NCBI RefSeq assembly: GCF_025397915.1
Contig: NZ_JALIDZ010000006.1
Location: 124,001-188,000 of the forward strand
Source: Microbaculum marinisediminis
GTDB taxonomy: Bacteria > Pseudomonadota > Alphaproteobacteria > Rhizobiales > Tepidamorphaceae
Direction of reading: 5' to 3'
DNA: 64,000 nt
Position 1 is the first letter of the stretch; each line of letters starts with the position of its first letter. The notes under the pieces were generated by a model. It was not told the DNA's origin. It did no database searches and worked only from the letters and a program-made list of their open reading frames with translations. Both the position numbers and the translations under genes were made by a program. Below are positions 30,327 to 38,732 of the stretch, piece by piece.

Positions 30327-31457
30327 TCACGTCTCCGTAACGTAAGCCTCCAGGATCGCGTCGGTCATTCCGGCAAGCGAAAACCGCCCCGCGACGTCCT
30401 CGGACAAGGCCCTGGCGTCGTCGTCCGCCCGGTTCCGATCGCTCAGGATACGGCCCATCGCCGCGGCGAGCCGTTCGGGATCGTCCGGCGGGACGAGCCG
30501 GTCGGCCTGGGCGCCGAAGATCTCCGGTATGCCGCCGACATTGGTGGCGACGATCGGCAGGCGGGCGGCGGCGGCCTCGAGTACGACATAGGGCAGGGAT
30601 TCGGCCCGCGACGGCACCACGACGCAGCGCCCGAGCCGGAACGCCTCGCGCGCCGGCATGGCGCCGGGAAATCGCACGCGCGCGCCAAGCCCGAGGGTTT
30701 CCGCCGCCATGCGCAGCTTGTCCCCGTCCGCGCCGGCCCCGACGATGACGGCCGTCGGTCCGTCGCTGCCGGGCGCGAGCCGTGCCAGCGCTTCGAGAAG
30801 CGTGTCGATGCCCTTCAGGGCGCGAAGTTCTCCGATGAACACGAAATCGGCGGCGTCGTCCGCTGCAACGACGGGCGTGAACTCGTCCGGCGCGAGGCCG
30901 TTATGCACCACCCGCACGATGCCCGGCGGCGGGCAGACCTTCTCGGAGAAGGTCCTGAGCCCGTATTCGCTTTCGAACAGGAACACGTCCGTGCGCGAGG
31001 CGAGGTGGCGCTCGACCGCCAGGAACACGAAACCGGCAGGCGAGAGCTTGCCGTAATGCAGGCTGCCGCCGTGCGGCGTGTAGGCGCGTATCGGCCTGGC
31101 CCCGCTTTGTCTCAGTCGCGTGCCGGCGATTCGTGCGTAGGCGCCGCCCTTGGCGCCATGGCCGTGCAGGACGTCCGGCTTCAGCTCCGCCGCCAGCCTG
31201 CCGATGCGGCGCGCCACCGCGAGATCGCCGGGGCCGGGCAGCCGCGACATGGGGAACCGCGTGATTCCCAGCTTGCAGACTTGCTCCAGCCGTTCGAAGC
31301 GCGCCGTGGCCGCCGCGCCGCCGGTGGTCGCATCGGCGATCAGCCCGACCAGGTGCCCCCGTTCGGCCTGGGCCTCGGCGAGGTCGCAAACATGTCTGAA
31401 CAGCCCGCCGACCGGGGCGCGCAGGCAATGGACGATCCGCAGCGGTCCGATGGCCAT
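30327..31457 (-). CDS. Glycosyltransferase family 4
   Basis: 376-residue GT-B glycosyltransferase, cytoplasmic face. The acceptor lobe begins RIVHCLRAPVGGLFRHVCDLAEAQ, with HGHGAKGGAYARI near 97-109. The donor lobe has FIGELRALKGIDTLLEAL (near 229-246), then RVRFPGAMPAREAF and the nucleotide-sugar site PSRAESLPYVVLEAAAARLPIVATNVGG with the EX7E glutamates. It lies 8 bp from the Wza-like gene upstream and presumably adds a sugar to the lipid-linked repeat unit. The donor and linkage are unknown. Confidence 0.9.
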   Translation of the reverse strand: MAIGPLRIVHCLRAPVGGLFRHVCDLAEAQAERGHLVGLIADATTGGAAATARFERLEQVCKLGITRFPMSRLPGPGDLAVARRIGRLAAELKPDVLHGHGAKGGAYARIAGTRLRQSGARPIRAYTPHGGSLHYGKLSPAGFVFLAVERHLASRTDVFLFESEYGLRTFSEKVCPPPGIVRVVHNGLAPDEFTPVVAADDAADFVFIGELRALKGIDTLLEALARLAPGSDGPTAVIVGAGADGDKLRMAAETLGLGARVRFPGAMPAREAFRLGRCVVVPSRAESLPYVVLEAAAARLPIVATNVGGIPEIFGAQADRLVPPDDPERLAAAMGRILSDRNRADDDARALSEDVAGRFSLAGMTDAILEAYVTET

Positions 31458-31465
31458 CGACGCCG

Positions 31466-32026
31466 TCAGAACCAGCGCTCGAGGACCTGGACGGTGTCGC
31501 CGGGACGGATCGGATGATCCAACGGCACGCGGGCCTGCACCAGGGTGCCGTTATAGTTGCGCGAGATTTCCACCATGGTCTGGTTGGCGCGCGCGGTGAA
31601 ACCGCCGCCGATGGCGATGGCGTTGCGCGCCGTCAGGCCGGCGACATAGGGGAACTGCCCGGGATTGCCGACTTCGCCGAGGATAAAGAACGGCCGGTAG
31701 GCGTCGACCTGGACCGACACCGACGGATTGCGGAGGAACCCGGCGCTCAGCTTGCTGGTCAGCGAGGACTGTAGGTCCTGGGGTGTCAGGCCGCGCGCCG
31801 TGACGTCGCCGATCAGCGGCATCGAGATGTTGCCGGCATTGTCGACCGTATAGGTATTGGACAGCGTGGGCTGATCGAACACCATGATGCGCAGCGTGTC
31901 GCCCGAATCCAGCCGGTACGGCGCGTTCAGCGCGGCGACGAAGCGTTCGTCGACCTTCGGTGGGTTGGCGCAGCCCGTCAGGGCTGCCAGACAGATGGCA
32001 ATAACAATGGAAAGAAACGCGCGCAA
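31466..32026 (-). CDS. Wza-like polysaccharide export lipoprotein
   Basis: Outer-membrane polysaccharide export protein. From a TTG start at 32026, preceded by GGGGGCG, the product is 186 residues with a short hydrophobic signal and lipobox LTGC (C19). It has the Poly_export domain (YRLDSGDTLRIMVFDQPTLSNTYTVDNAG) and a SLBB-like repeat (RPFFILGEVGNPGQFPYVAGLTARNAIAIGGG). An ATG at 32143 would give 225 residues, but it would bury the signal peptide behind 39 polar residues. It is much shorter than E. coli Wza (about 380), like the short alphaproteobacterial ExoF/PssN relatives. It is divergent from the Wzc-like gene. Confidence 0.87.
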   Translation of the reverse strand: MRAFLSIVIAICLAALTGCANPPKVDERFVAALNAPYRLDSGDTLRIMVFDQPTLSNTYTVDNAGNISMPLIGDVTARGLTPQDLQSSLTSKLSAGFLRNPSVSVQVDAYRPFFILGEVGNPGQFPYVAGLTARNAIAIGGGFTARANQTMVEISRNYNGTLVQARVPLDHPIRPGDTVQVLERWF

Positions 32027-32210
32027 AGTCGCCCCCGCGGGGTGGGTTCGATGATTATGGTTTCCGATTGGTAAGCGCGCAGGGTTAAGAAAGCTTAACT
32101 CGACAGGGCCCGAAAGCCCGGCGTTACGGGGGCTCCGGTCCAAATATTAACACAATAGTTACCTTATGGGATCGAAGGTCGGACACGATTGATTGGGGAT
32201 TCGATCCAAA

Positions 32211-34481
32211 ATGCCCGCGCAAAGCCGCTTTGCCGACATGCCGATGGCCGGCCAGCCCGTTTCGGCCGGCGGTATGCCGTCCGGCGTCTCGGCCGGAGGG
32301 CTCGTCTCCGCGCTGTGGCGGGCCCGGTTGTGGATCGTCCTGCCGGTGATCGTCGCCACCGCGCTTGCGGTTCTCTGGCTGTCGGGCGTGACGCCGCTCT
32401 ACCGCTCCACCGCCAAGGTGCTCGTCGAAAATCAGGAGACCGCCTACACGCGGCCGTCGGCGACGGTGGAAGAACGCACGCTGCTCGACCAGGAATCGAT
32501 CCGCAGCCAGGTTCAGCTTCTCCTGTCGGCCGACCTGAGCCGCAAGATCATCACCGACCTGAATCTGGGCTCGCTGCCTGAATTCAATCCGGACAGCGCG
32601 CCGTCGGTATTCTCGAGGATCCTGTCTTTGTTCGGAATCGCGCGCGATCCGGCCGGCATGACCAACGACGAAAAGGTCCTCGACAAGTATTACGAGCGCC
32701 TGACCGTCTACCAGGTCGAGCAGTCGCGGGTCATCGCGGTCGAATTCGCGTCCGAGAACCCGGAGCTTGCCGCGCGGATCGCCAACGCGATCGCCGACGG
32801 GTACATCGACATGCAGAAGACGGCCAAGCGCGACGCGACGCGCGAGGCCAGCGATTGGCTCAAGAGCCAGGTCGATACCTTGCGCACCAAGGTCGACGAG
32901 GCCGAGCGCAAGGTCGAGGACTATCGCACCGAGCACGGCCTGTTCTCCACGCTGCGTGGCGCCACCCAGCCGCAGACGCTGAGCGGGCAGCAGCTGAGCG
33001 AACTGACGTCGCAGCTTGCGGTCGCGCGGGCCCTGAAGTCCGAGGCCCAGGCCAAGGCGCGGCTGATCCGCGAGATGCTCGAATCCGGCGGTCCGATCGA
33101 GTCGAGCGAGGTCCTCAACTCGCCGCTGATCCAGGGGCTGGTGTCGCAGCAGGTGCAGTTGCGCGCCCAGATCGCCGAATTGTCGACGACGCTCGGCCCC
33201 CGCCATCCGCGCATGCTGCAGCTCAACGCCCAGCTCGGCGACCTGCGCAAGCAGATTCGCGACGAAGCGATGAAATATGCCCGCGCTGCCGAGAACGACG
33301 CCGCCGTCGCCGCCGAGCGCGAGCAGGACCTTCTCGCCAATCTCGAGGCCCTGAAGGCGAAGGCTGCCCAGTCGAACGAGAACGAGGTCGCGCTGCGCGC
33401 GCTCGAGCGCGACGCCAAGTCGGAACGCGATCTGCTTGAATCGCTGCTGGCGCGCTATCGCGACGCTACCGCGCGCGGGGATCTTGAGTCGTTGCCCGCT
33501 AACGCCCGCCTCATTTCACGGGCCGCGCCGGCGTCCGAACCGTATTTCCCCAAGACGCTGGCGACCCTGCTCGCCGCCTTCCTGGGCAGTCTCGTGCTGA
33601 CCTGCGGCATCGTCATCACCCTCGAGCTGTTCCGTTCGGTCGGAGAATACCCGGTCGGCGCGACGAGCCTGCCTGTGCCGGTCAGGGGCGGTCCCGCCGG
33701 ATCTCCGGTCGGCGGACCGTCCGGCACCGGACCGGGGACAGGCCCGGGGCCCGGTCCGGGCAAGCGCCGGACGAAGGACCGCGAATCGGACAAGGAGGCG
33801 CCGCGCGCGGTCGCCGAAGAACCGGCGCTGACGGGTTTCGTCGGCGGGGCGAGGAAGACGGGCCTCGACGGTATTCGCGACCGCATCCTGCTGAACTCGT
33901 CCGGTGACATCGCCCACACGGTACTTGTTACAGCGGTCCGCGACCTGCCCGACACCAAGGCGTTCGCCATGCGGCTTGCCCGTGACGTCGCCGGGCAGGG
34001 GCGGCGTGTCGTCGTGGTCGATACGGCCTTCTCCGAGGACAAGGCGGGGGCCGACGACAAGGCCGGCGCCGAGGAAAAACCCGAAGACGGGACGCTGGGC
34101 CTGGGCGACCTGCTGATGGGCAACGCCGCCTTCGAGACGGTGATCCGGCGCGACGAATATTCCCGGGTCCACGCCATCGCGGCGGGCACGACCGTCGCCG
34201 ATCCGCTGATCCTGCTGGCCTCCGACCGGATGGAGACCGTTTTGGAGGCGCTGCGGCTCACCTATGACGTGGTGTTCGTGCTGGCGCCGGCCGTCATCCG
34301 CCATGGCGAGGCGCGGCTGCTGGCCGCCCGTGCCGACTTCGCCCTGCTGTTGTCGAACGGGGCGGTCGGCGAAACCGCGTCGCGTCGCGCCCGCGATCGC
34401 CTCGAGGCCGCCGGCGTGGAGGGCGTCGAGGTGATCACCATCGCCGAGAACGGCGACGATCCGGAGCGCACGGCGGCTTAG
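32211..34481 (+). CDS. Wzc/ExoP-like chain-length determinant with degenerate ATPase domain
   Basis: 756-residue inner-membrane protein controlling polysaccharide chain length and export. The N-terminal Wzz domain has TM1 near 38-60 (ALWRARLWIVLPVIVATALA) and a long periplasmic coiled-coil region (about 200-420). A GNVR-like segment and TM2 (TLLAAFLGSLVLTCGIVITL) lie near 450. A Gly/Pro-rich linker (GTGPGTGPGPGPG) leads to a MinD/BY-kinase-like region. That region lacks Walker A: at VLVTAVRDLPDTKAFAMRLA there is no GKS/T. The Walker A' segment VVVVDTA survives, but the Walker B asparagine/aspartate pattern is replaced by VVFVLAPA. No C-terminal tyrosine cluster is present. Confidence 0.85.
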   Translation: MPAQSRFADMPMAGQPVSAGGMPSGVSAGGLVSALWRARLWIVLPVIVATALAVLWLSGVTPLYRSTAKVLVENQETAYTRPSATVEERTLLDQESIRSQVQLLLSADLSRKIITDLNLGSLPEFNPDSAPSVFSRILSLFGIARDPAGMTNDEKVLDKYYERLTVYQVEQSRVIAVEFASENPELAARIANAIADGYIDMQKTAKRDATREASDWLKSQVDTLRTKVDEAERKVEDYRTEHGLFSTLRGATQPQTLSGQQLSELTSQLAVARALKSEAQAKARLIREMLESGGPIESSEVLNSPLIQGLVSQQVQLRAQIAELSTTLGPRHPRMLQLNAQLGDLRKQIRDEAMKYARAAENDAAVAAEREQDLLANLEALKAKAAQSNENEVALRALERDAKSERDLLESLLARYRDATARGDLESLPANARLISRAAPASEPYFPKTLATLLAAFLGSLVLTCGIVITLELFRSVGEYPVGATSLPVPVRGGPAGSPVGGPSGTGPGTGPGPGPGKRRTKDRESDKEAPRAVAEEPALTGFVGGARKTGLDGIRDRILLNSSGDIAHTVLVTAVRDLPDTKAFAMRLARDVAGQGRRVVVVDTAFSEDKAGADDKAGAEEKPEDGTLGLGDLLMGNAAFETVIRRDEYSRVHAIAAGTTVADPLILLASDRMETVLEALRLTYDVVFVLAPAVIRHGEARLLAARADFALLLSNGAVGETASRRARDRLEAAGVEGVEVITIAENGDDPERTAA

Positions 34482-34635
34482 ACCGTGATCGCTATGGGGG
34501 CGGCGTGGGCGGCATGGCCCGGCCGCATGCTGCCGAACTGCGAGCACCCTTGAGCCTTCCGCATCAAGCAATGCTTAGCAATTGCGCGGCATTTTGGGGC
34601 GCGTTGGGATCGAGTCCTCGCAGAGAGCCCCAGGA

Positions 34636-35691
34636 ATGAACCGGCGCAAGACGGCCATCTTCAAGGCCGGCCTCGACACGCTGTACTATACCGGCGCGCA
34701 TCGCGCGCTGGCGCCGCTCACCTGTGGCGCCGGGATCATCTTCACGTTGCACAACGTTGTTCCGGGCGCGCCGCCGGCCTTCGCCCCGAACCGCATTCTC
34801 ACCATCACGCCGGAATTCCTCAAGGCCGTCGTCGTGCGCATCCGCGCCGCCGGTCTCGATCTCGTCAGCCTGGACGAGGCGCACGCCCGGCTTCAGGGGG
34901 AGGGGAGCGATCGCCGTTTCGCCTGCCTGACCTTCGATGACGGCTATCGCGACAATCTCGAGCATGCCTACCCGGTCCTCAAGCGCCACGACGTGCCCAT
35001 GGCGATCTATGTGGCGACCTGCATGCCGGACGGCACCGCCGAGATGTGGTGGCTGGCGCTCGAATTCGCCATCGCGGCAGCCGGGTCCATCGAAGTGCCC
35101 ACCGCCGAGGGCAGCGAGACGTTTTCCTGCGAAACGCTGGAACAAAAATACGATACCTACGAGACGGTCTACTGGCGCCTGCGCGCCATGGACGAGGAGG
35201 GCAAGCGGGCGACCGTCCGCAATATCGCCGCGCGCGCCGGCATCGACATGGCCGCGGCCGTGCGCGACCTATCGATGACCTGGGAGGAGATCGCCTGGCT
35301 TGCCGGCGATCCGCTGGTGACCATCGGCGCGCACACGGTCACCCATTCCGCGCTGGCCAAGCTGAGTGATGCCCAGGTCGAGTACGAGATGGCCGAGAGC
35401 CGCCGCCTGATCGGCGAGCACACCGGTGTCCGCCCGTGCCATTTCGCCTATCCCTACGGCGACGCCGGCTCGGCCGGCCCGCGGGAATTCGCGCTCGCCG
35501 ACCGCCTCGGCTTCGCCACGGCGGTGACGACGCGTCCCGGCGTCCTGTACCCCGAGCACGGCCACCACCTGACCGCGCTGCCGCGCGTTTCGCTGAACGG
35601 CGACTACCAGTCGCTGCGTTATCTCGATCTGTTCCTGACGGGCGCGCCGTTCGCCCTGTTCAACCGCTTCCGCAAGGTCGATGCGGCGTAG
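34636..35691 (+). CDS. Polysaccharide deacetylase family protein
   Basis: 351-residue NodB-homology hydrolase, carbohydrate esterase family 4. Motif 1 is LTFDDGYRDN with D101 and D102; motif 2 is GAHTVTHSAL with two metal-binding histidines (near 234-238); motif 3 is HFAYPYGDAGS. The Asp-His-His metal site is therefore intact. An insert of about 100 residues separates motifs 1 and 2. The ATG at 34636 follows CAGGA. No signal peptide is obvious, so cytoplasmic or unconventional action on lipid-linked glycan is possible. It ends the exopolysaccharide locus and may deacetylate the polymer's amino sugars. Confidence 0.87.
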   Translation: MNRRKTAIFKAGLDTLYYTGAHRALAPLTCGAGIIFTLHNVVPGAPPAFAPNRILTITPEFLKAVVVRIRAAGLDLVSLDEAHARLQGEGSDRRFACLTFDDGYRDNLEHAYPVLKRHDVPMAIYVATCMPDGTAEMWWLALEFAIAAAGSIEVPTAEGSETFSCETLEQKYDTYETVYWRLRAMDEEGKRATVRNIAARAGIDMAAAVRDLSMTWEEIAWLAGDPLVTIGAHTVTHSALAKLSDAQVEYEMAESRRLIGEHTGVRPCHFAYPYGDAGSAGPREFALADRLGFATAVTTRPGVLYPEHGHHLTALPRVSLNGDYQSLRYLDLFLTGAPFALFNRFRKVDAA

Positions 35692-35780
35692 TCCATGGTT
35701 GGACTTTCAGCATAATTGCCGCAATGTGGCATTGCGAATGAATGCGAATTAGACGGGTCTATTTAATTAGGGATGGCGGA

Positions 35781-36071
35781 ATGTACATTCTTTCCATCAT
35801 TGCATCGATGGTCCCGGTAATCCTCGGAATTTATTATGGGGTCATTGGTAAGAGAATAAAAACATCAGTGATAATGATATTTATAGCGTCTGTTGTGGTG
35901 GCATATGCGGTAACAGCAAATACTGGAGGCAATGCGCTCTCTGGTGGAAATATAAGCCTTTTGGGTTTATTTATGGATTTGATTGGTTTCCCGATTATAG
36001 TGGCCGTTTTTGGTGTTGTTGCGTTGTTTATTGCCAGGGCCATTCGTGGGGCTAGGTTCGGGACCCATTAG
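35781..36071 (+). CDS. AT-rich small membrane protein, probable foreign gene
   Basis: 96-residue hydrophobic protein with about three membrane helices (YILSIIASMVPVILGIYYGV, SVIMIFIASVVVAYAV and FMDLIGFPIIVAVFGVVALFIA) and a basic loop GKRIKTS. The start is the ATG at 35781. Base composition is about 40% GC by eye with many ATA, TTA and AAA codons, quite unlike the surrounding 65% genome, which points to recent transfer. There is no clear domain and it may not be functional. It sits between the polysaccharide locus and a second membrane gene. Confidence 0.55.
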   Translation: MYILSIIASMVPVILGIYYGVIGKRIKTSVIMIFIASVVVAYAVTANTGGNALSGGNISLLGLFMDLIGFPIIVAVFGVVALFIARAIRGARFGTH

Positions 36072-36121
36072 TTCTGATCCGGTCGAACGGGGATCGACGA
36101 TAAAGATCGAGAAATGCCCCA

Positions 36122-36796
36122 ATGACACAATCACGAATTCTGCTGATAAACATCCTGCTCACCGCTGCCTTCTACGTCGCCGGCTTCGTTGCGCTCGGCA
36201 GCGGATTTCCGACGATTGAGTCCAGCGGGCAGGAAATCGTGCAATGGTTTTCAGAGAATGGCACCAGGGCGCGTATCTATGCTTGGACGTCTGCTTTTTT
36301 CTCGCTTGGCCTTGCTATCTTTGCCGGCCAGGTCGCAGCCCTGCTTCCGCGTGCAAATGGATATATCTTCTTTGCCGGTGTTCTCGGATACGCGCTGACA
36401 GCCCAGGTTCAGGGCTGGTTCTGGGCCGGACTGGCATTTCACCCGCAGAACCTCGACCCGGCTGCCGCCCGGTCCATCTTCGGCATAACCGCCTATTGGG
36501 GACCCTTGATCAATGGATCGACGACGGCAATGGCCGCGGCGATCGCCGCTCTAGGGCTCGGTTCCCGGCCGATCATTCCGCGATGGCTGTTGTGGCTCAG
36601 CTCAGTATTCTTTCTTGAACAGGCGATCGAGACCGTGACCGTCTTCGGATCGACTGGCTTCATAGCGCCGGGCGGGACGATGAATGTCTATCTCGGCGGT
36701 CTCATCGGTTTCGTCTGGGTCGGCGGTGTTGTGCGGTGGGCGATGCCTCGGGTCGACGCGGCTTGGCAGTCTGAAATGACTTCCCGATTCGGTTGA
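36122..36796 (+). CDS. Membrane protein, DUF4386-like
   Basis: 224-residue protein with about six membrane segments: ILLINILLTAAFYVAGFVAL near 6-25, then around 52-72, 82-102, 120-146, 155-175 and 185-205. A conserved-looking extracellular part reads FGITAYWGPLINGSTTAM. The overall pattern resembles DUF4386-type membrane proteins, an uncertain match. Codon use is intermediate between the AT-rich gene upstream and the core genome. It lies next to an insertion-sequence remnant, so it may belong to the same acquired segment. Function unknown. Confidence 0.7.
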   Translation: MTQSRILLINILLTAAFYVAGFVALGSGFPTIESSGQEIVQWFSENGTRARIYAWTSAFFSLGLAIFAGQVAALLPRANGYIFFAGVLGYALTAQVQGWFWAGLAFHPQNLDPAAARSIFGITAYWGPLINGSTTAMAAAIAALGLGSRPIIPRWLLWLSSVFFLEQAIETVTVFGSTGFIAPGGTMNVYLGGLIGFVWVGGVVRWAMPRVDAAWQSEMTSRFG

Positions 36797-36901
36797 GGAG
36801 GCCATCCGATGGCTGTCATCGACTTCAGCACTGCAACGGACTGGCTGTTGGGATTCCCCTCCTGCGAACCCCGCGATTCCAGTAGGTAGGAGGAATCGTT
36901 C

Positions 36902-37116
36902 ATGTCTGATTGTTTCTGGCTCACTGAGGCCCGGCTTGCGCGCATCAAGCCTGCATCCCGCGGCGGTCAGGCCGAAACGCGCCAAGCGATGACTCCAGGA
37001 CAAGCAATGACTCCAGGACCCTGTACAAGCAGGCTCCCGGAATCGAAGACATGCTCGCAAAGTTGAAGGACTGGCGGCGCATCGCAACCAGACCTGACCG
37101 TGGTTTGTCGAGATAA
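36902..37116 (+). pseudogene. Remnant of an IS5-family transposase gene
   Basis: The first 17 codons from ATG 36902 read MSDCFWLTEARLARIKP, matching the start of IS5-group transposases (MSDLFWLT-type). They are preceded by GGAGGAA. The frame then loses similarity and stops at 37064-37066. In another frame, 37021-37116 encodes LYKQAPGIEDMLAKLKDWRR and on to a stop, matching the C-terminal Y-(R/K)-x6-IE-x-M-x-x-(K/R)LKDWRR segment of the same transposases. About 200 or more central codons, including the DDE residues, are gone. I could not define terminal inverted repeats. Confidence 0.75.
36984..37019. repeat. 18-bp tandem repeat within the transposase remnant
   Basis: AAGCGATGACTCCAGGAC (36984-37001) is followed directly by AAGCAATGACTCCAGGAC (37002-37019), one mismatch. 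It lies exactly at the junction between the N- and C-terminal transposase fragments and may be a scar of the deletion. Confidence 0.75.
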
Positions 37117-37208
37117 TTGGGGGCGGGGCAGGAACAGGGCCGCCGGCCGGTGATGTAGTTGGGGCAGTGGCTACGTAACCGTACGCGCGTCGTCGGTGCG
37201 TTAAGGCC

Positions 37209-37448
37209 TCAGAGCCTGAAATCCTCGCGGACGCGATTCTGCGGCCGCGGCACCTTGCGCATCCATTTGATCAGCATCATCGCGGGAAGCGTCCAGGCGA
37301 AGCCGGCGACGAGGTAGTAGACGAACTGGATCACGCCGCTCAGGGAATCGATATAGCGCGCGCCGACCTCCATCGCGATCAGCACGTAGACCGGCACGAA
37401 TATCGCCAGCACTGCCACGCCGATCCAGCGTCTTGTCCGGTAGCCCAT
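37209..37448 (-). CDS. DUF2842 family small membrane protein
   Basis: 79-residue protein with a basic start (MGYRTRRWIG), TM1 (VAVLAIFVPVYVLIAMEVGA) and TM2 (VIQFVYYLVAGFAWTLPAMMLIKWM), then a charged tail. The two-helix pattern with LPAMxLIxWM is that of DUF2842, a small alphaproteobacterial family. The ATG at 37448 is chosen because family members start just before the first helix; 26 extra upstream codons are possible but polar. It is divergent from ctaA (127-bp gap), a common pairing, which hints at a link to the respiratory membrane. Confidence 0.8.
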   Translation of the reverse strand: MGYRTRRWIGVAVLAIFVPVYVLIAMEVGARYIDSLSGVIQFVYYLVAGFAWTLPAMMLIKWMRKVPRPQNRVREDFRL

Positions 37449-37574
37449 CGTCTTCCTTCGCTTTCGGCCCGAATGGCGAGGTGAGATCACGCCACCGCTT
37501 CGGCCGGTTGCCGCTTTGTCGATCACGGTCTAACTAGGCCCAACGGCGAAGAGAACCAACCGGTGATTTGAACC

Positions 37575-38705
37575 ATGGCGAATTCCGACATCGCGGCGGC
37601 CGAGACCGCTACCCCCCGGCAGCGCGCGGCGCGTCCCTTCATCCGCTACTGGCTGTGGTTCATGGCGTTTCTCGTCCTCGCCATGGTGATCGTCGGCGGC
37701 GCTACGCGGCTCACCGAGTCCGGCCTGTCCATCACCGAGTGGAAGCCCGTCACCGGCGCGCTGCCGCCGATGAGCCAGTCCGACTGGATCGACGCCTTCG
37801 AGAAGTACCGGCAGATCCCGCAATACGAAAAAGTCAACAAGGGGATGAGCCTCGACGAGTTCAAGACCATCTACTGGTGGGAGTGGGCGCATCGTCAGTT
37901 CGGCCGTCTGATCGGCGTCGCCTTCTTCGTGCCGTTCGTCTGGTTGCTGGCGACGCGACGGGTGGAACGGCGGCTGGTGCCCTGGCTCGTCGGCGCCTTC
38001 GTGCTCGGCGGCCTGCAGGGCGCGCTCGGCTGGTACATGGTGACGAGCGGTCTCGTCGAGCGCGTCTCGGTCAGCCAGTACCGGCTGGCGTCCCATCTGG
38101 TCCTTGCCTCGGCGATTTTCGCCTATCTGATCTGGGTTGCCGAAAGCCTGCGCGAGCGTCCGGCGGAGGCGATAAGTCCGCGCCGCCTGCGAACGACCGC
38201 GGGATTGATCGTCGTCCTCGTGCTGCTGCAGATCGTGCTCGGTGGCCTCGTCGCCGGCCTCGACGCGGGGCTGACCTATCAGACCTGGCCGCTGATGGAC
38301 GGCCGGTTCATCCCCGACGGCCTTTGGATGCAGGCGCCGGCCTGGCTGAACGTCTTTGAGAACATTACCACCGTGCAGTTCGACCACCGGATGCTGGCGT
38401 ATCTGCTGATGCTGGTGACCTTCCTCCACGCCATCGACACGTTCGGATCGGCGGGCGAGGGGCCGGCGCCGGCGCGCGCGGTCTATCTGGCGGGGTTCAC
38501 CTTCGGGCAGGCCGGTCTGGGCATCGCGACGCTATTGATGGGCGTGCCCATCTTGATCGCGCTCGCCCACCAGGCCGGTGCCCTGATCGTGCTGGCCATG
38601 GCCACCGTGCATTACTACGGCCTGCGCCACCCGGTGGGCGCGCCACAGCCGATGCCCGGTGCCAGCGCAAAGGAAACCCCTCTGGAGGAGATCCAGAGGG
38701 GCTAG
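37575..38705 (+). CDS. ctaA: Heme A synthase (CtaA/COX15)
   Basis: Integral membrane enzyme that oxidises heme O to heme A for aa3-type cytochrome oxidase. The 376-residue length and eight membrane helices fit the COX15 class. Family motifs are VIVGGATRLTESGLSITEWKP (residues 37-57), YWWEWAHRQFGRLIG (near 96-110), QYRLASHLVLA and VQFDHRMLAYLL, each carrying a conserved heme-ligand histidine, plus a late ALAHQAGA histidine. The extra segment FEKYRQIPQYEKVNKGMSLDEFK is typical of the alphaproteobacterial/mitochondrial type. Implies an aa3 oxidase elsewhere in the genome. Confidence 0.95.
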   Translation: MANSDIAAAETATPRQRAARPFIRYWLWFMAFLVLAMVIVGGATRLTESGLSITEWKPVTGALPPMSQSDWIDAFEKYRQIPQYEKVNKGMSLDEFKTIYWWEWAHRQFGRLIGVAFFVPFVWLLATRRVERRLVPWLVGAFVLGGLQGALGWYMVTSGLVERVSVSQYRLASHLVLASAIFAYLIWVAESLRERPAEAISPRRLRTTAGLIVVLVLLQIVLGGLVAGLDAGLTYQTWPLMDGRFIPDGLWMQAPAWLNVFENITTVQFDHRMLAYLLMLVTFLHAIDTFGSAGEGPAPARAVYLAGFTFGQAGLGIATLLMGVPILIALAHQAGALIVLAMATVHYYGLRHPVGAPQPMPGASAKETPLEEIQRG

Positions 38706-38732
38706 GCAATTCGCCGGTGTGGAGGGGCTCGA

